DNA of 64,000 nt from Azolla caroliniana (lineage: Eukaryota; Polypodiophyta): positions 18,166,001 to 18,230,000 of the forward strand of contig JBHGNT010000014.1 in the NCBI GenBank assembly GCA_043228905.1. Reading direction: 5' to 3'. This document shows positions 10,063 to 46,620 of this stretch, one piece after another; within the stretch, counting starts at the first letter, position 1; every line of letters starts with the position of its first letter. Under the pieces are notes generated by a model. It was not told the DNA's origin. It saw only the letters and a list, made by a program, of their open reading frames with translations, and did no database searches. The position numbers and the translations under genes are program-made.

Positions 10063-11492
10063 AGATGGGCAGTCCCCATGCAATAGAAGCACACACATAA
10101 AAAGTTGGGATGGATGTAGCAAGGACGGAAAGCGAGCGAATCTGATGTTGAAAAAGAAAAGAAGAAGATCCTCCTCATTCAATGCAAATGCATGTCCCAT
10201 TAGCCACAACCAACACACACATGTACAATTACATATACATATACACAATGTACATATGTATATGTATATGATGGTGGCATGTAAGGTGCGTGGGTGAGCT
10301 TGCTATGATGCATACAAAGATGGCGAAAGGGCTTATTTATAAGAGGCCGTGTTTTCGAATAGAGATCGACCGAAGACGTCCGGGTCAGCCCTTCGAAGCA
10401 CATGGATTTGATCGAGTGTCATGCAATGCAATCCCTCCCTCCAAAAGTGTTGCCACGCTCCTAACCCATCGTCCGGTAGTCCTCCGGAAAAATTTGATTG
10501 CCCGCCCGCCCATAGCACAAACTACCCATATTTCATTACTTTCTTGGCATCAAAGATTTGTCCTAGGAGTGGGGAATGCGATGCAAGCTATCTATCGATC
10601 ACAAACAATCCAATGCGATTCTGATTGGGTCAGAATTCGAATGGAATCCATCCATCCATTTCAATCCATCCAATCCATCCAATCCATTCATCCATTCCAA
10701 TCCATCCATCCAATCCATCCATGCCAATCCATCCAATCCATCCATCCATCCATCCATGCCAATCCATCCAATCCATCCATCCATCCATCCAATCCATTCA
10801 TCCATTCCAATCCATCCATGCCAATCCATCCGATCCATGGAGGTGTTTCTACTCCTCTTCTCTTTCTCTTTTTGATGCGTGAGGAGTAAGCCATGGATCT
10901 CTCTCTCTCACTCTTCAAGAGTCTGGGTCAAATTGGGGCATGGCCTGCAGAAGTCAATGGCTGATGACAGAGAGGGTGACCTAATCCTTCAGCATTTCAT
11001 TGCTCGCTTGTTTGCAGCTTTCCCTTGTCATTGTCACATCTTTTTTGTCTTCTCTTTCTTTCCAGGACTCCACTATGTACCCCTAACTACCAAGGAAATG
11101 AACTGCTTCTCGTCTTAAAATGTCTCATGAGATCCATCGCCGCCCATTTCGCAATAGCTCCCTTGCATACCCTAATTTCACCCTAACTTCAAGACCACCC
11201 TCACTTTAAAACCCTAATCCCAGAACCGTACCTCCCAATTCCTTAATTTGCAAAACCCTAATATCAAATCTCTAGTGTCTCCCTATTTGGAAATGACTGA
11301 CAAAACCCAAATTTCACACCCAAGCTGCAAAAATGTTTGACCTTACCTGAAAATCTCTAATCGCAATATCCTGGCCCTAGCTATTAAACTGCCAAATCCG
11401 TGCTTCATGGTGACATTTTGCAAGAAATAGGGGACCAACAATTATTTTCCTTCTTTTATCTGCCTTTATTTCATCATAATCAACACCATCTC
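10060..11492 (+). promoter_or_regulatory. Upstream region of the ABCC gene
   Basis: No ORF is supported. It contains a TTATTTATAAG string at about 10334 that could be a TATA box, a large ATCC-type repeat (10645-10838), a CT-rich stretch (about 10900) and two perfect telo-box motifs, AAACCCTAA, at 11209-11217 and 11253-11261. Telo boxes are known in promoters of plant growth-related genes. The transcription start cannot be fixed, and a 5' UTR intron is possible. Confidence 0.4.
10645..10838. repeat. ATCC/AATCC tandem repeat
   Basis: Nearly 200 bases built from ATCC units with interspersed AATCC and ATGCC. It creates Pro-Ser-Ile-His frames on plus and Trp-Met-Asp frames on minus, none of which is a gene. 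Confidence 0.93.
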
Positions 11493-36336
<24,844 letters not shown>

Positions 36337-38804
36337 GACATTCTAAGTTCAACACATAAGAAAAAGAAGTAATAAAGGTTGTCTACACAAGTCGGCATGC
36401 CATTTAATCTACCCAAAGTTCTGGAAGAAATTAGGAGTGGATTACGTGTTTGAGCACAATTTTATGTTCAATTGATTTTGAATTGTCAATGAAGAGGATT
36501 TATACCAGTTTTACCTACTACAAATCTGAATTCCAATTCGCACCCACAAAATATGGTATTTTTGGATTGTCAGCAAGTTGTAAAAATAATTGCGTACTTT
36601 ACAAGTTTCCCTTTTAATAAGGTATTGATATGAATGTATCCAAAGCATGTGTTCATTTTCTTCACTATCACTCACTCCACTAGTATTACTTGACTTTTCG
36701 TCTTATGGTAAGCCAATGCTGATTTCACTTCTATTATCTGCTTTTGGCCTTTATAGGCCAATGATCATAGATTAAGAGCAACGTTCTTCTCTTTCAGTTT
36801 TTTATTTTTTCTCTTGAAAAAGACAATTGTGGAATAAGCCTATGAAAAGCATATCAATGCAATACATATCAAGAAATTATTTAGATAACGGTAAAAGAAA
36901 ATTATGCCATTGTAAGTAAACGTGCAAATAAATCATAGCTCTAAAGAGAGATTAGAACAATGAAATGCATCTCAATAAAGAGAATATTAATGGAGCTCCC
37001 ACCAATGCTCCCATATATGGTATCTACTTCATTGTTTGGAAAAGAAACCACGAAAGAATTCCCTTTAGCCATAATTTCAGACCTAAATGAATTCTCTGTG
37101 GTGCATTTATGGTATTGTGATTGAAACAGTTCATTAGAACAGTGTTGGGGCATACAATCACTGGAAATGTGTTTAGATAATATTATTTTTCCCTTGGGTA
37201 TGGCATTTATGGTATTGTGATTGAAACAATCCATTAGAACAGTGTTATGACATACAATTACTGGAAATGTGTATAGATCATATCATTTCTCACTTGAGTA
37301 TGGCTCCAACGTACCTCTCTTCGATGAGCAAACACAACAATTTCACTCCAATATTGCATCAATAAAGAAAAAACAATCATCTCCGACTCCCCCCACCTAT
37401 ATGATGCATTAATGGCATAGCATTGTGATTAAAAGAAGTGTTTTCATGATCTTATAAGACCAAACACCACATTTATATGATGCATTAATAGCGTTGTATA
37501 AACTGCTGTCATGATTACCCTAGATGGGCAAATGCTGCAAGGATTACAGAACACACACCATCTGTCATTGATAAAAAGACACTTCTCTCAACTTTTAAGG
37601 GAGCACTAAGTAAGGCTGTACACTTTTATTCAAGTAATGGTCTGATAACAGATTAGAAACAACCTATCCAGAGATATGGGAAACATCTAATGGGAAGTGA
37701 TTCCCTTAACAGAACATCAACTTCTTTGAGAGATAACAATGTTTCTTTAACATCACCTTCTTTGAGGGATGTTAATGCTTACAACAGGGAAGACAAATCT
37801 CTCAACAGTTGGATGGATTAGCCAGTGCTTAGAGAGCCAGCTAAAAGGGTGCACTTCAATGGAGGACAATCTAATTGCAGTAGTTATAACGCATCAAGGC
37901 TCTGGTGTCTTTTAAGTATGTGATAATTCAATCACCAGAAACAGTGCAAAAAAGTTCATCGAGAGTGATATGAGTTAGCTAGCAGCACAATCGAGACTAG
38001 TTTCCGCTATGTATTGTTCTGCTGTTATTGGCATTCAAATTCTTAATACCCATTAATTCGGACTTCAAGTCACAAGATTTGTCTGAAAACAAGTTGTGAG
38101 ACGTGAACCAAAATAAAAGATTAATTAGTGAAGGTACAGGCTGAATTGATCCATTCATTTTAGCTCACATTACTTGGAATTGAAACAATGAAGCAATTGC
38201 AGAGGATAAGAGAATGACAGACAAGGAACACAAGTACAACATAAAAAGCCACTTCACAACTTGCAACTTTCCTTATTTAGTTTACGTGCATTGATTAACA
38301 TGGCTAAACCAAGATGTTGAGAAGATCATACACAAGCAAACGCCAAACCATTACAAAAAATGTCCCAGTGTCACCGATTAATGAAGTCCAATATAAAATC
38401 ACCTCGTAAGTGAGATGAGGCAACTAAACAAACATAAACAGAATAACATAAACCGAGCCTAACTTTAACTGTCAAATCTTCTTTTATCTATCTCTCTTTC
38501 TTTTTTCTTTCTTTCATTCCTTTGGTTAAATCTCTTTCTTTCTTTTTTAAACAGACTTGTTTACTCATACAAAATCAGAAAAGCAATCCGTGAGATTCCG
38601 TGCTGTTAAAAAGGACATCGAGTCAAGGAAGTGCGATCATGGAGCAACACACCAACAGTTGACCATAAAAGTCCCAGATTACAGAGGCCAAAATACTTCA
38701 TGACACCCAACTTTTCATCATCTGGAGCCATATAGAAACAAAACCAGCGAGAAATCCAAAGAGTTCCAGTATCACTAAAAGCATCAAGAGGCGCCCAAAT
38801 CTGC
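36337..38804. other. Intergenic between convergent ABCC and PABN genes
   Basis: Presumably contains both 3' UTRs. It includes a 100-bp direct tandem duplication (37103-37202 and 37203-37303). No ORF or recognised transposon is supported. A poly-C run lies just upstream, inside ABCC intron 27 (about 36098-36110). Confidence 0.6.
37103..37303. repeat. 100-bp tandem duplication
   Basis: GCATTTATGGTATTGTGATT starts both units (37103 and 37203). The units remain about 90% alike by eye. Confidence 0.88.
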
Positions 38805-41800
38805 TCAATAATATGGCCTATACCGGACTGGTCTCCGAAACCTTGGTATCCTCCTGTGAGGATAAATCAAAAACACATCAGTGGAATATGTAAGTGTGTG
38901 CACACACCTCTTATATAAATAGGGAGATTATCAAAATACACTTATCTCTTAGGTTATTGAGAGGTATGCATGCCCATTCTTAAAAATACATTTAGATATG
39001 TAAAAAAAGGTTTCTCTAATCTCAATTAGATAGAATTCTCAATCTTCTCCAAACATTGTGAGGATATCTTAATCAAGTCTCTAATAAATAATATATTACA
39101 TAACTTACTTTTATCTCTACGAAAGCCATCAGGCAAGATCTCAATGAGCAAGAGGCTAAGCAAACATAGATCAAACCTACGCTAGAATCAAATCTAACAA
39201 TCAGCTACTATCATGACCATCTTCTCCACATCACCTAGGACAGATTTACAATCCACAATGGATACATGTATGTATGTCTGCTTCATAGATTGAGATGCGC
39301 CATTGGACAGATCCAAGCTTGGCACATCAGTTGGACATAGAGATCGGTAGGTGTAGGGCTGTACCTCCTCAGCAGAGGCCATAGAGAGAAATGGTCTCGG
39401 GAGTACTGCCTATGCTGCTGCATTGTTAGCTAAAAGATCCATGGACGACTCCATTGCCTCTTTATTGAGGGATATGGACCATTCTCCCGAATCAAGACTT
39501 GACACCATGCAGGCCTCTTTCAGCCATGCTGGGCAATATGGAGCTATGATTAAAGATGTTTGGGACTGTTCTGTAGATAGTCGTCTCTCAAGGAGTAGAT
39601 GCCCAGCAGGGCCTATACAAGGGCACAGTAAATTTCCTCAGAAAGCTCTGCGAAGGGACCTCCAAACAAGCATACAAGAATATTGGATGAGATTACGAGG
39701 ATTATCACATAGAAGATAAAGCCCACTTTGGTGGATATATATCATTGGCCAAAATCAAGCATGACCCCTAAGGTGGTTCACTGTAGAGAACATTGATGAC
39801 ACACAGCATCATTCTATGAGAACTTGCATTGGTTGATCCACTGATGTTAGATGCCTATTCATTTATTTTGTACATAGTATCCTCCTGTACATTAACAGAA
39901 CTTTTGATCTCATAGGTCACTTTGACCATTTGAAAACATTAAGATAATTATCTCTCTCTCTCTCTAAGATGGATCACAACTTCCCCTCACAAATACATTA
40001 ATCACAAGAATTTTTCTGCAATAATGTTTATCGGTTGGCAATATATGAGTAATAGGTCCATGAACTACTAAGAATAGCTTTTAATTATTAGCACTATTAT
40101 TTAACTATTTGAGAACTAATTTAATGACAAAATAGAACATTTGGTTTTCTGAGCATTCATGTAAATCAATGGATTAAGAAAGAGCAAGCATATTGTCAAG
40201 ATAAGCAAAATGTTCTAGCTTACCCATAACCATATGCATAGGGTGGCATAAATGGTCGTCTTGGACGATAGCCATAGGGACTAAGAGCACGCCCTCTGTA
40301 TTGCTTCATACCCGGAACATTTGTTCTCTTTGCCGATACCTGCAAAACTATCCAATTTATTAGAAGCATTTAAATCATGCTAAATCCAAGAGATGATTAC
40401 CCAAACTTTAGAAGAAGGGATCACCTTAAATGGCTAACCCTAAAGTTCCTGATCTTCTTGGTTGGATGTCATCACTATCGCCACCATAGTCTCAACATGA
40501 AAGAAAACCATTTCATTCTAAGACTGTAAGTTCCCTAATCGAGGGGATGGCCATTTCACCCAAGACCCTAAAGATCTCTAGTCAAAGGGGATGACCATTT
40601 ATCCTTAATGCCTAAAGTTTTTAGACACAAAGGGACATCCAGACATAACTTTTTGTTTCATATTTGGTCTCATAGGCCATTTTGGCCTTTTAATAAAGGC
40701 ATAGATATATTGTTCATTCATTTCCTCATAACAGGAAACAATCCTAGTCACTGCCTGAATTACCACATGAAGGACACCCTATACATGAGCATTATACTTA
40801 TGCAACATAGCTTGCTTGTAAATTCTAACAGAGTGAATTCAATCATTGTAAATTATCCCTGGTTGCACCACATAATCTATCATTGCCTTTAGAAATTCAA
40901 ACTTATGAGCCTTGACATTTCCATCAACTTCACGTCTACAGGAAGAACAATATACTTGCACCAAGTAAGCTATGTTCCAATTAGACTTTTAGCTAGTTAA
41001 ACCTTATGGCAAACACATAAGAAAATTCCAGTTGGGTGCACCTTTAAGGGGCGACCATGAAGCTCTGATTCATTCAGCAGCAGAGCATTCTGTACGCCTT
41101 CTAGCTCTACAAACTCTACATATGCATATCTGAGCAACCAAAAACAATTGCTGTTCAAAGATGCATTCAAAAGATGTTAAACCTGATAATTCTTGAATTA
41201 AAATATTTTAAGGACAAAAACATCGCATTTAAAAAAATGTTGAATGAATGCTTTTAAGTAGGTGTAAAGGCGTGATGATACCCCTTGGGTTGGCCAAATT
41301 TATCGGTCAAAATTGTTACACGATTCACGGTACCACATGACTCAAAGTGCTGTTGTACCTCTTCAGGTGTACAGGAATAATCCACCTGAATCATAACATA
41401 AATAAGGGTTATCTAAAGCATTTGAAATTTAGATGCTAAAATCTGTGAGCTTCAAATAAAGCACAATTCCACAAAGAGGGGCTTCAGAAGAATCATACAT
41501 TACCAACATATACTGAGCGTGCATCAGCTTCTTCTTTGTTTTGCTGCTGAGCAGCAGCACTGGCTGGATCTGGGAGAGATGATGGATAACTTCTTTAGAT
41601 TCTGAGTTATAGAAAAAATGAAAAACACTGAAGAAAAAAATAGGGGTGTTGAAATAGGAATGTACACACCTTGTATGACACCCATTTCCTTCTCTACTTT
41701 GGCCTGCATATCTCTCAAGGCAGCTGCCTCCTCTTCCATTTCCTTAAGACGCCTCTTCATGTCCTCTAATTCCTGTACAGCTTGCAAATTATAGCCAACT

Positions 41801-42932
41801 AAAAACCACTACATTTGAGCCTCTTAAAACATAAGACATCGTCAATATATCAGATACATGACAGTGGCAGATTGATTGAGGCAAGAGCATCGTACAATTG
41901 AAGAGTTAAGAAACTATAATAAATTCAATATAAATGTGCATATAATCCCAATACCATAGGTACAGAATATAAATACATACAATAATACATTCAGTTAGGA
42001 GTCTAACTTATTATTAATTCAATAAGTAGATATCACAAAACCCCTCAAGCAGGCAAATTTGTAATAATACATACACGAGAGGCAGAGTCGAATCACAAAC
42101 ATCCATATGGTTGATTAAAAGAATGCTGCCGGTTATTGGAGTGAATTTTTAATCATACAGGATTCTATTCATAAAATCTCTTTCCACAAATTTTGTGACA
42201 GTTATATATGTACATGTAACATTTCAAACTTAAAAGACATAGAATGTCAAAGAAAACAAGTTTTAAATCCATAAGAAATTTAGGGCCAATTCATAAATAT
42301 CGATATGACTGATTGAAAAGAAAAGTCCATCATTACAAAAAGTTTTTATAATGAGACTATGTCCATATCCCGGAACTTGCCAAGTTTAATATACATTCGT
42401 TTAAGAAATCAGCCTATGGTTAATCTATTATGTGCAGGTGAGACAGTGAAAAGCAAAAAAGCAAAATAAAGATACAGGAGAGAACTTGAGCCAATTGAAA
42501 AACATAAGAATAGCTAATAAAAAAGTGATGATGTTGGCCACTAAAGAGACTCTTCATAATGTGCAATATTATAACTAATCAAAATATATAGACATACAAC
42601 CCAGAGTAAACGGAGTGGATTCATACACATCAAATGGAAGATATTTTATTTGTTTCCATATCAAATGTAGCGATGAATCCTAGTTGGCAATGCATATGAA
42701 GTATTTGATAGTCATCTTGATTAACAAAAGGTTAGATTATAAGTTTCAAAAAATGCAAAATAAAATTTGGAAGGAGATGGGGGGCTCCGCTAACCTTGGA
42801 AGCTGCATCTTCACCAATTCCATCTTCATCTTTACCAACCCTAACATATGGATTTCCTTCAAGATCAGTTTCCATATCTCCTTCTACATCTTCAGGGATA
42901 TCTCCACCATAAACTTCATGCTCCTCTTCCAT
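38805..42932 (-). CDS. PABN: Nuclear poly(A)-binding protein, PABPN1/PABN type
   Basis: Binds growing poly(A) tails in the nucleus and stimulates poly(A) polymerase (family knowledge). Minus-strand exons, all in phase: 42932-42795, 41772-41670, 41569-41499, 41385-41282, 41129-41042, 40339-40224, 38853-38805; about 222 aa, close to the usual size of plant PABNs. It begins [20 protein letters not shown] (acidic N-terminus). It continues with a coiled coil ([19 protein letters not shown], about 47-65), then one RRM with RNP2-like SVYVGN and RNP1-like KGYAYVEF (the latter split by intron 4), then [10 protein letters not shown] and an Arg/Tyr/Pro-rich tail ending RYRPYY. Such Arg-rich tails are typically methylated. 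Every splice site is GT-AG. A 5' UTR intron is likely (see the putative leader exon near 48.9 kb). Intron 6 contains an unrelated LINE remnant. Several plant paralogues exist, so I do not assign a number. Confidence 0.93.
39190..39965 (+). pseudogene. LINE C-terminal remnant in PABN intron 6
   Basis: A plus-strand frame (39423-39719, [20 protein letters not shown]) is followed by a tail region GATCTCATAGGTCACTTTGA then CT repeats, similar in layout to the main LINE family's 3' end but distinct in sequence. It is antisense to PABN. It is probably a second LINE subfamily, and the assignment rests mainly on the 3' landmark. Confidence 0.5.
40650..40715 (+). mobile_element. LINE 3'-end scrap in PABN intron 5
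   Basis: GGTCTCATAGGCCATTTTGG followed by CCTTTTAATAAAGGCAT is the family 3' landmark, without coding sequence. Confidence 0.55.
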
Positions 42933-42946
42933 GATGTAGATTCAAA

Positions 42947-43065
42947 GGCAGCTTGACCTGACTAATACACACCAGAAAGCATAAATGAGGTAACACCCAA
43001 GAGAGAGAGGCAGCTTGACCTGACTAATACACACCAGAAAGCATAAATGAGGTAACACCCAAGAG

Positions 43066-43070
<5 letters not shown>
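42947..43070. repeat. 62-bp tandem duplication upstream of PABN start
   Basis: GGCAGCTTGACCTGACTAAT..ACCCAAGAGA is present twice head to tail (42947-43008 and 43009-43070), nearly identical. On the minus strand each copy contains a plausible splice acceptor, ATTAGTCAG then GTCAAG (acceptor ends 42958 and 43020). A CT microsatellite follows at 43070-43099. Confidence 0.9.
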
Positions 43071-43101
<31 letters not shown>

Positions 43102-43149
43102 GACTTTCTATAATCGCATGGAAAGCAATCAAAAAGATCCAAATAACTC

Positions 43150-44880
43150 ATAGAAGCAAAATTGAATGATATGGATGCAGCACACTCGCTTCATGATGCA
43201 TCACTAGATTCCTCTATAAATGAGGCCTTTTTGCAATGCCAATGTATCATACATGGGATAAATGTGAAGGCTAACGCTTCACACATTATACTACACATAT
43301 CGCACCTAACTACAAAACCATATTCTTCGCAGAACAGGAAACGATACACATCAATACATGTTAGAGCCCATCCCATTGTCCACCATTCAAACCATTGCTT
43401 CCATGCAACTTTGCTCACATGCATTGCGATGTGAGACAATGCATTGGGGCACAAGTGATGAGAGTGGTTGACTATGCACACTTTTCCCTAAACAAGTTCG
43501 AGAGTCTGAGTATCACACTTTGATACAATGTTCTGCCTTTGACCATATTCGACTATGCTTTTCACACATCTTCGACCAAACCCAATCCTTGCACAAATTG
43601 CGACCTTCAACTTTCGTAGATATGCTTTCACTCCATGCCTACTATCAAATACAAAAGCATTGCGTATATCCCAATTATGACACAATCCCCAAGACCTTAG
43701 AAATAGGAAAACGATCTCCATCTCTGATTTTGGGTCAACCTATGTGAATTGTGCAAACACCCACTATCTTGGCATCAAATAACACTATGACAAAACTTGC
43801 CAAATTTGAGAAATGTTACTCCAAATCTAACAAGCAATCGAACATTGTATGGAACGATAAGACCTATCATCGACTTGAACCATGCAAAAAAAACAATTGC
43901 ATGTTGCTAGTCCACATCATTTTAGAGCTAATCCCAATAGCAAACATCCAATCAAAACTCTCCAATGAAGACCGTTGCAACAAGTAAGAATTTAGAATGT
44001 CAACTACATTTTAGGATCGGCCACCATGCATACACAAAGTTATGTACTTTCCACTCTTCTTCAGCCCTAGAAGATAGCCATAGAAGAGACACAACAAAGC
44101 AATGATACAAGATATTAATAGTCATTCATAAAAATGGCGTTTGACCCTATAAACACCAATCAACCCACGTTTGATTAGTTGATAGTGCAATCTGTCCTTC
44201 CCAGGCCAACATAATAACCAAGAACATAAAAGTAACTCTTTTTGTAAAGAATTCCAGTGCCTCCACTAGATGTTGGTTTCAATACAAATAATGAGAGCGC
44301 TTCATGCCATGAGACAACCAAGTATTGAACACATCAAGAGCAAGGAATCCTAAGTGGAATAAATATGTTCAATAATTGCCATCATGAAGCATTAATTGTT
44401 GTCCTTCCATGTTTTATACCCTCATTCTCAATGAAATATTGGACAATAAATATCTCTATGGTTGTGAGTCTAAACACATGTCTTACAATAATGAACAACT
44501 ACGATTCATCATATGCATAGATAAGTCCAACATTGCAACTTGGGAGTTGATAGATAGTTCCATGCAAACAATGCGATTCCCATCTTAACCTTCTTTCTCC
44601 ACAACAAATATCAAAGAGGTTATGTAATGCAAAGGCTTCTTTGTCCATGCAACAATGTCAAGTAATATAATATCATGGGTTCCATATTACATAGTACAAC
44701 CTTCAAGTGTATATGAAATGGCAATATCTTGCATTCCATAACCTTATACAATATAATATCATGGGTTCCATATTACATCGTACAACCTTCAAGTGTATAT
44801 GAAATGGCAAAATCATAAGTTTCATAATACATTGCACGACCAATACATGAACTTATCCCTTAACTTGCTAGAAATCCATT
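43150..44880. repeat. Dispersed repeat, unidentified class
   Basis: 43160-43575 matches 18220-18680 in order and sequence. Minus-strand frames at 43721-43488 and 43481-43191 are the likelier coding sense but carry no motif I can name. 43760-44880 is AT-rich with no recognised domain, except an 86-bp tandem duplication (44665-44750 and 44751-about 44825). Confidence 0.5.
44665..44825. repeat. 86-bp tandem duplication
   Basis: ATATAATATCATGGGTTCCA starts both units (44665 and 44751), and at least 70 bases are almost identical. Confidence 0.85.
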
Positions 44881-44912
44881 CAATCAATTGGCCAATCCTA
44901 ATATTCATTCCC

Positions 44913-45363
44913 TGTTGGAGGGTGGCAGCTCCAGACCTGCACTCTCTTTCAACTTTATTATCTTTGTATTACTTTCTCTCTTCCCAGATTCTTCTCTCTC
45001 TAGAACCTGCAACTCTTTAAATGCCTTCTCTCTCTAGATCTGCAATGCTTTAAATGCCTTTTGTCTCTTCCACTTTTTCCAAGATATTCCCTTTTTATTC
45101 CTAGTTTATTGTACCTGTTTGGTAGTACAAGAGTCTCTTAACTACCAAACAACCATTCCCAATTTTGTATAAATAGGCTTATACCAGCCTCTTTTGTAAT
45201 AAGATTATTTTCTGCTGCTACTTAGAAACAAGCACAACTCTTTGGCTGTGTCTCTACTCTTTGCAACCATTTTTTCTACTGCTGTCTAACAGCCTTCTCA
45301 CAGCTTGGCTGTGTCTATTTTGTTCTAACTCTTCCGCTGCTGCTATTAACAGCTTTTCTCACA
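44913..45363 (+). mobile_element. Solo Copia LTR with perfect target duplication
   Basis: It runs from TGTTGGAGGGTGGCAGCTCC to TTTTCTCACA (451 bp) and is flanked by TTCCC on both sides (44908-44912 and 45364-45368). No primer site or polypurine tract adjoins it, so the internal region was removed by LTR-LTR recombination. Same family as the LTRs at 19324-20026 and 55268-55735. Confidence 0.92.
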
Positions 45364-45699
45364 TTCCCAATGGATACCCCAAGTGTCGAAAAAAAGAGCC
45401 CTTTCTAACCATGGATCCATGCCATCCTAGACATTCCAAATCCCTTCCAGTACATGAGATGAGGCTAGACTTCCTCCAATAAATATGTAATCTAGATGCC
45501 AATGGAAATTGGCTTTGTACAAGCTTCCCCTTCTCAAGATTCTCACACAAGGCTGGTAAAAACATGAATGAATCATCTACCAAAGCATGTGCTACCACTT
45601 GCCCCCATATGGAAGTGATCCCCATGTAAATATGAACGAAGCAGAAAAAATAGAGTGATCCGGACTGCTATATTACAGAAAACAAGATAGCATGGATCA

Positions 45700-46620
45700 G
45701 CCCCAAAATACCACTTGGTAAGAAAATGGCCCACTATGAGATACTTTTTACACACATCAGAGCATGGATTCATCATCATGCCATGTTATATGGACAAATA
45801 TCTATTATATGAGCGGCACAATGTGATATGGAAGTTGCGAATTTCATCACATCAATTCGTGATTGAGATAGGGCAAATACACATGATATCTCTAGAAGAA
45901 AGAATTGCCAATTGTATCATCGGGGAGTGGAATCTGAAGCACACTATGTTTGTCATTGTAGTGTTCTTTATGAAATAAGCGGGAGGTACCATTGCCTCTT
46001 TAAACAAGGTTTTGGTCCTCTGCACAAGGTAATGGAATACGAGGACCGAGAGTGCTTGGGGCTTTTCTTGCTAGAACTCACGAGACACGAGAAAAAGTTG
46101 TTGGACAATAATACAGCCACATAAGCTCATCAACAGAGAACAATCACAACTTCCTTTAGCTCCATCACTCTTACTCATGCTACAAGTCAATCAAGGACTA
46201 CACAAATGAGCTCACGACAAGGACATAACAAAGGGGTTACAATAGATTGGGCAATAGCAATTTGTCGTGCATGTAGGCCTCGGCCCATGAACCATGATCT
46301 CACCACCCTTGTCATTACAGATAAAGGCCATTATCTCCTACTATCGTTGGTGCTTCCCTTCCATTAGAGTCCTCTCCATTTATGATCGACCTATGCTAGA
46401 GATCTTTCGAAGACAAAATTACATATATCTAAGTTGAGAATCTTACATGTACCAATAACAAGATTCTTTAGTCACCTTTTACCTTTTTCACTTTTTTTTA
46501 CCTAGTAACATTTATTTTGTTGTTCTCAAATATAAGACAACACTTAACATGTAATCTCTCGTTTGGTCTTATAGGCCATTTGGCCTCTTAAAAGAAATTA
46601 ATACATCTTTCTTTAGTTCT
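45700..46620 (+). pseudogene. LINE C-terminal region and 3' end
   Basis: Plus-strand pieces include HGFIIMPCYMD, then after frame breaks ESEAHYVCHCSVLYEISGRY and KVMEYEDRECLGLFLLEL, then the 3' non-coding landmarks (GAGATCTTTCGAAGACAAAA, AACATGTAATCTCTCGTTTG) and TCTTTC near 46612. It is truncated before the reverse transcriptase. Confidence 0.83.

Noticed and set aside
10599-10882. Frames encoding Trp-Met-Asp and Pro-Ser-Ile-His repeats on both strands
   Set aside because: They are simple translations of the ATCC-type repeat; all frames are open there by chance.
37103-37303. CRISPR-like or other regularly spaced array
   Set aside because: It is a single two-copy direct duplication without spacer structure, as are the other short duplications here.
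43162-43434. Plus-strand His-rich 90-codon ORF
   Set aside because: Its repeat homologue at 18.2 kb is not conserved in this frame; the minus strand looks more coding-like.
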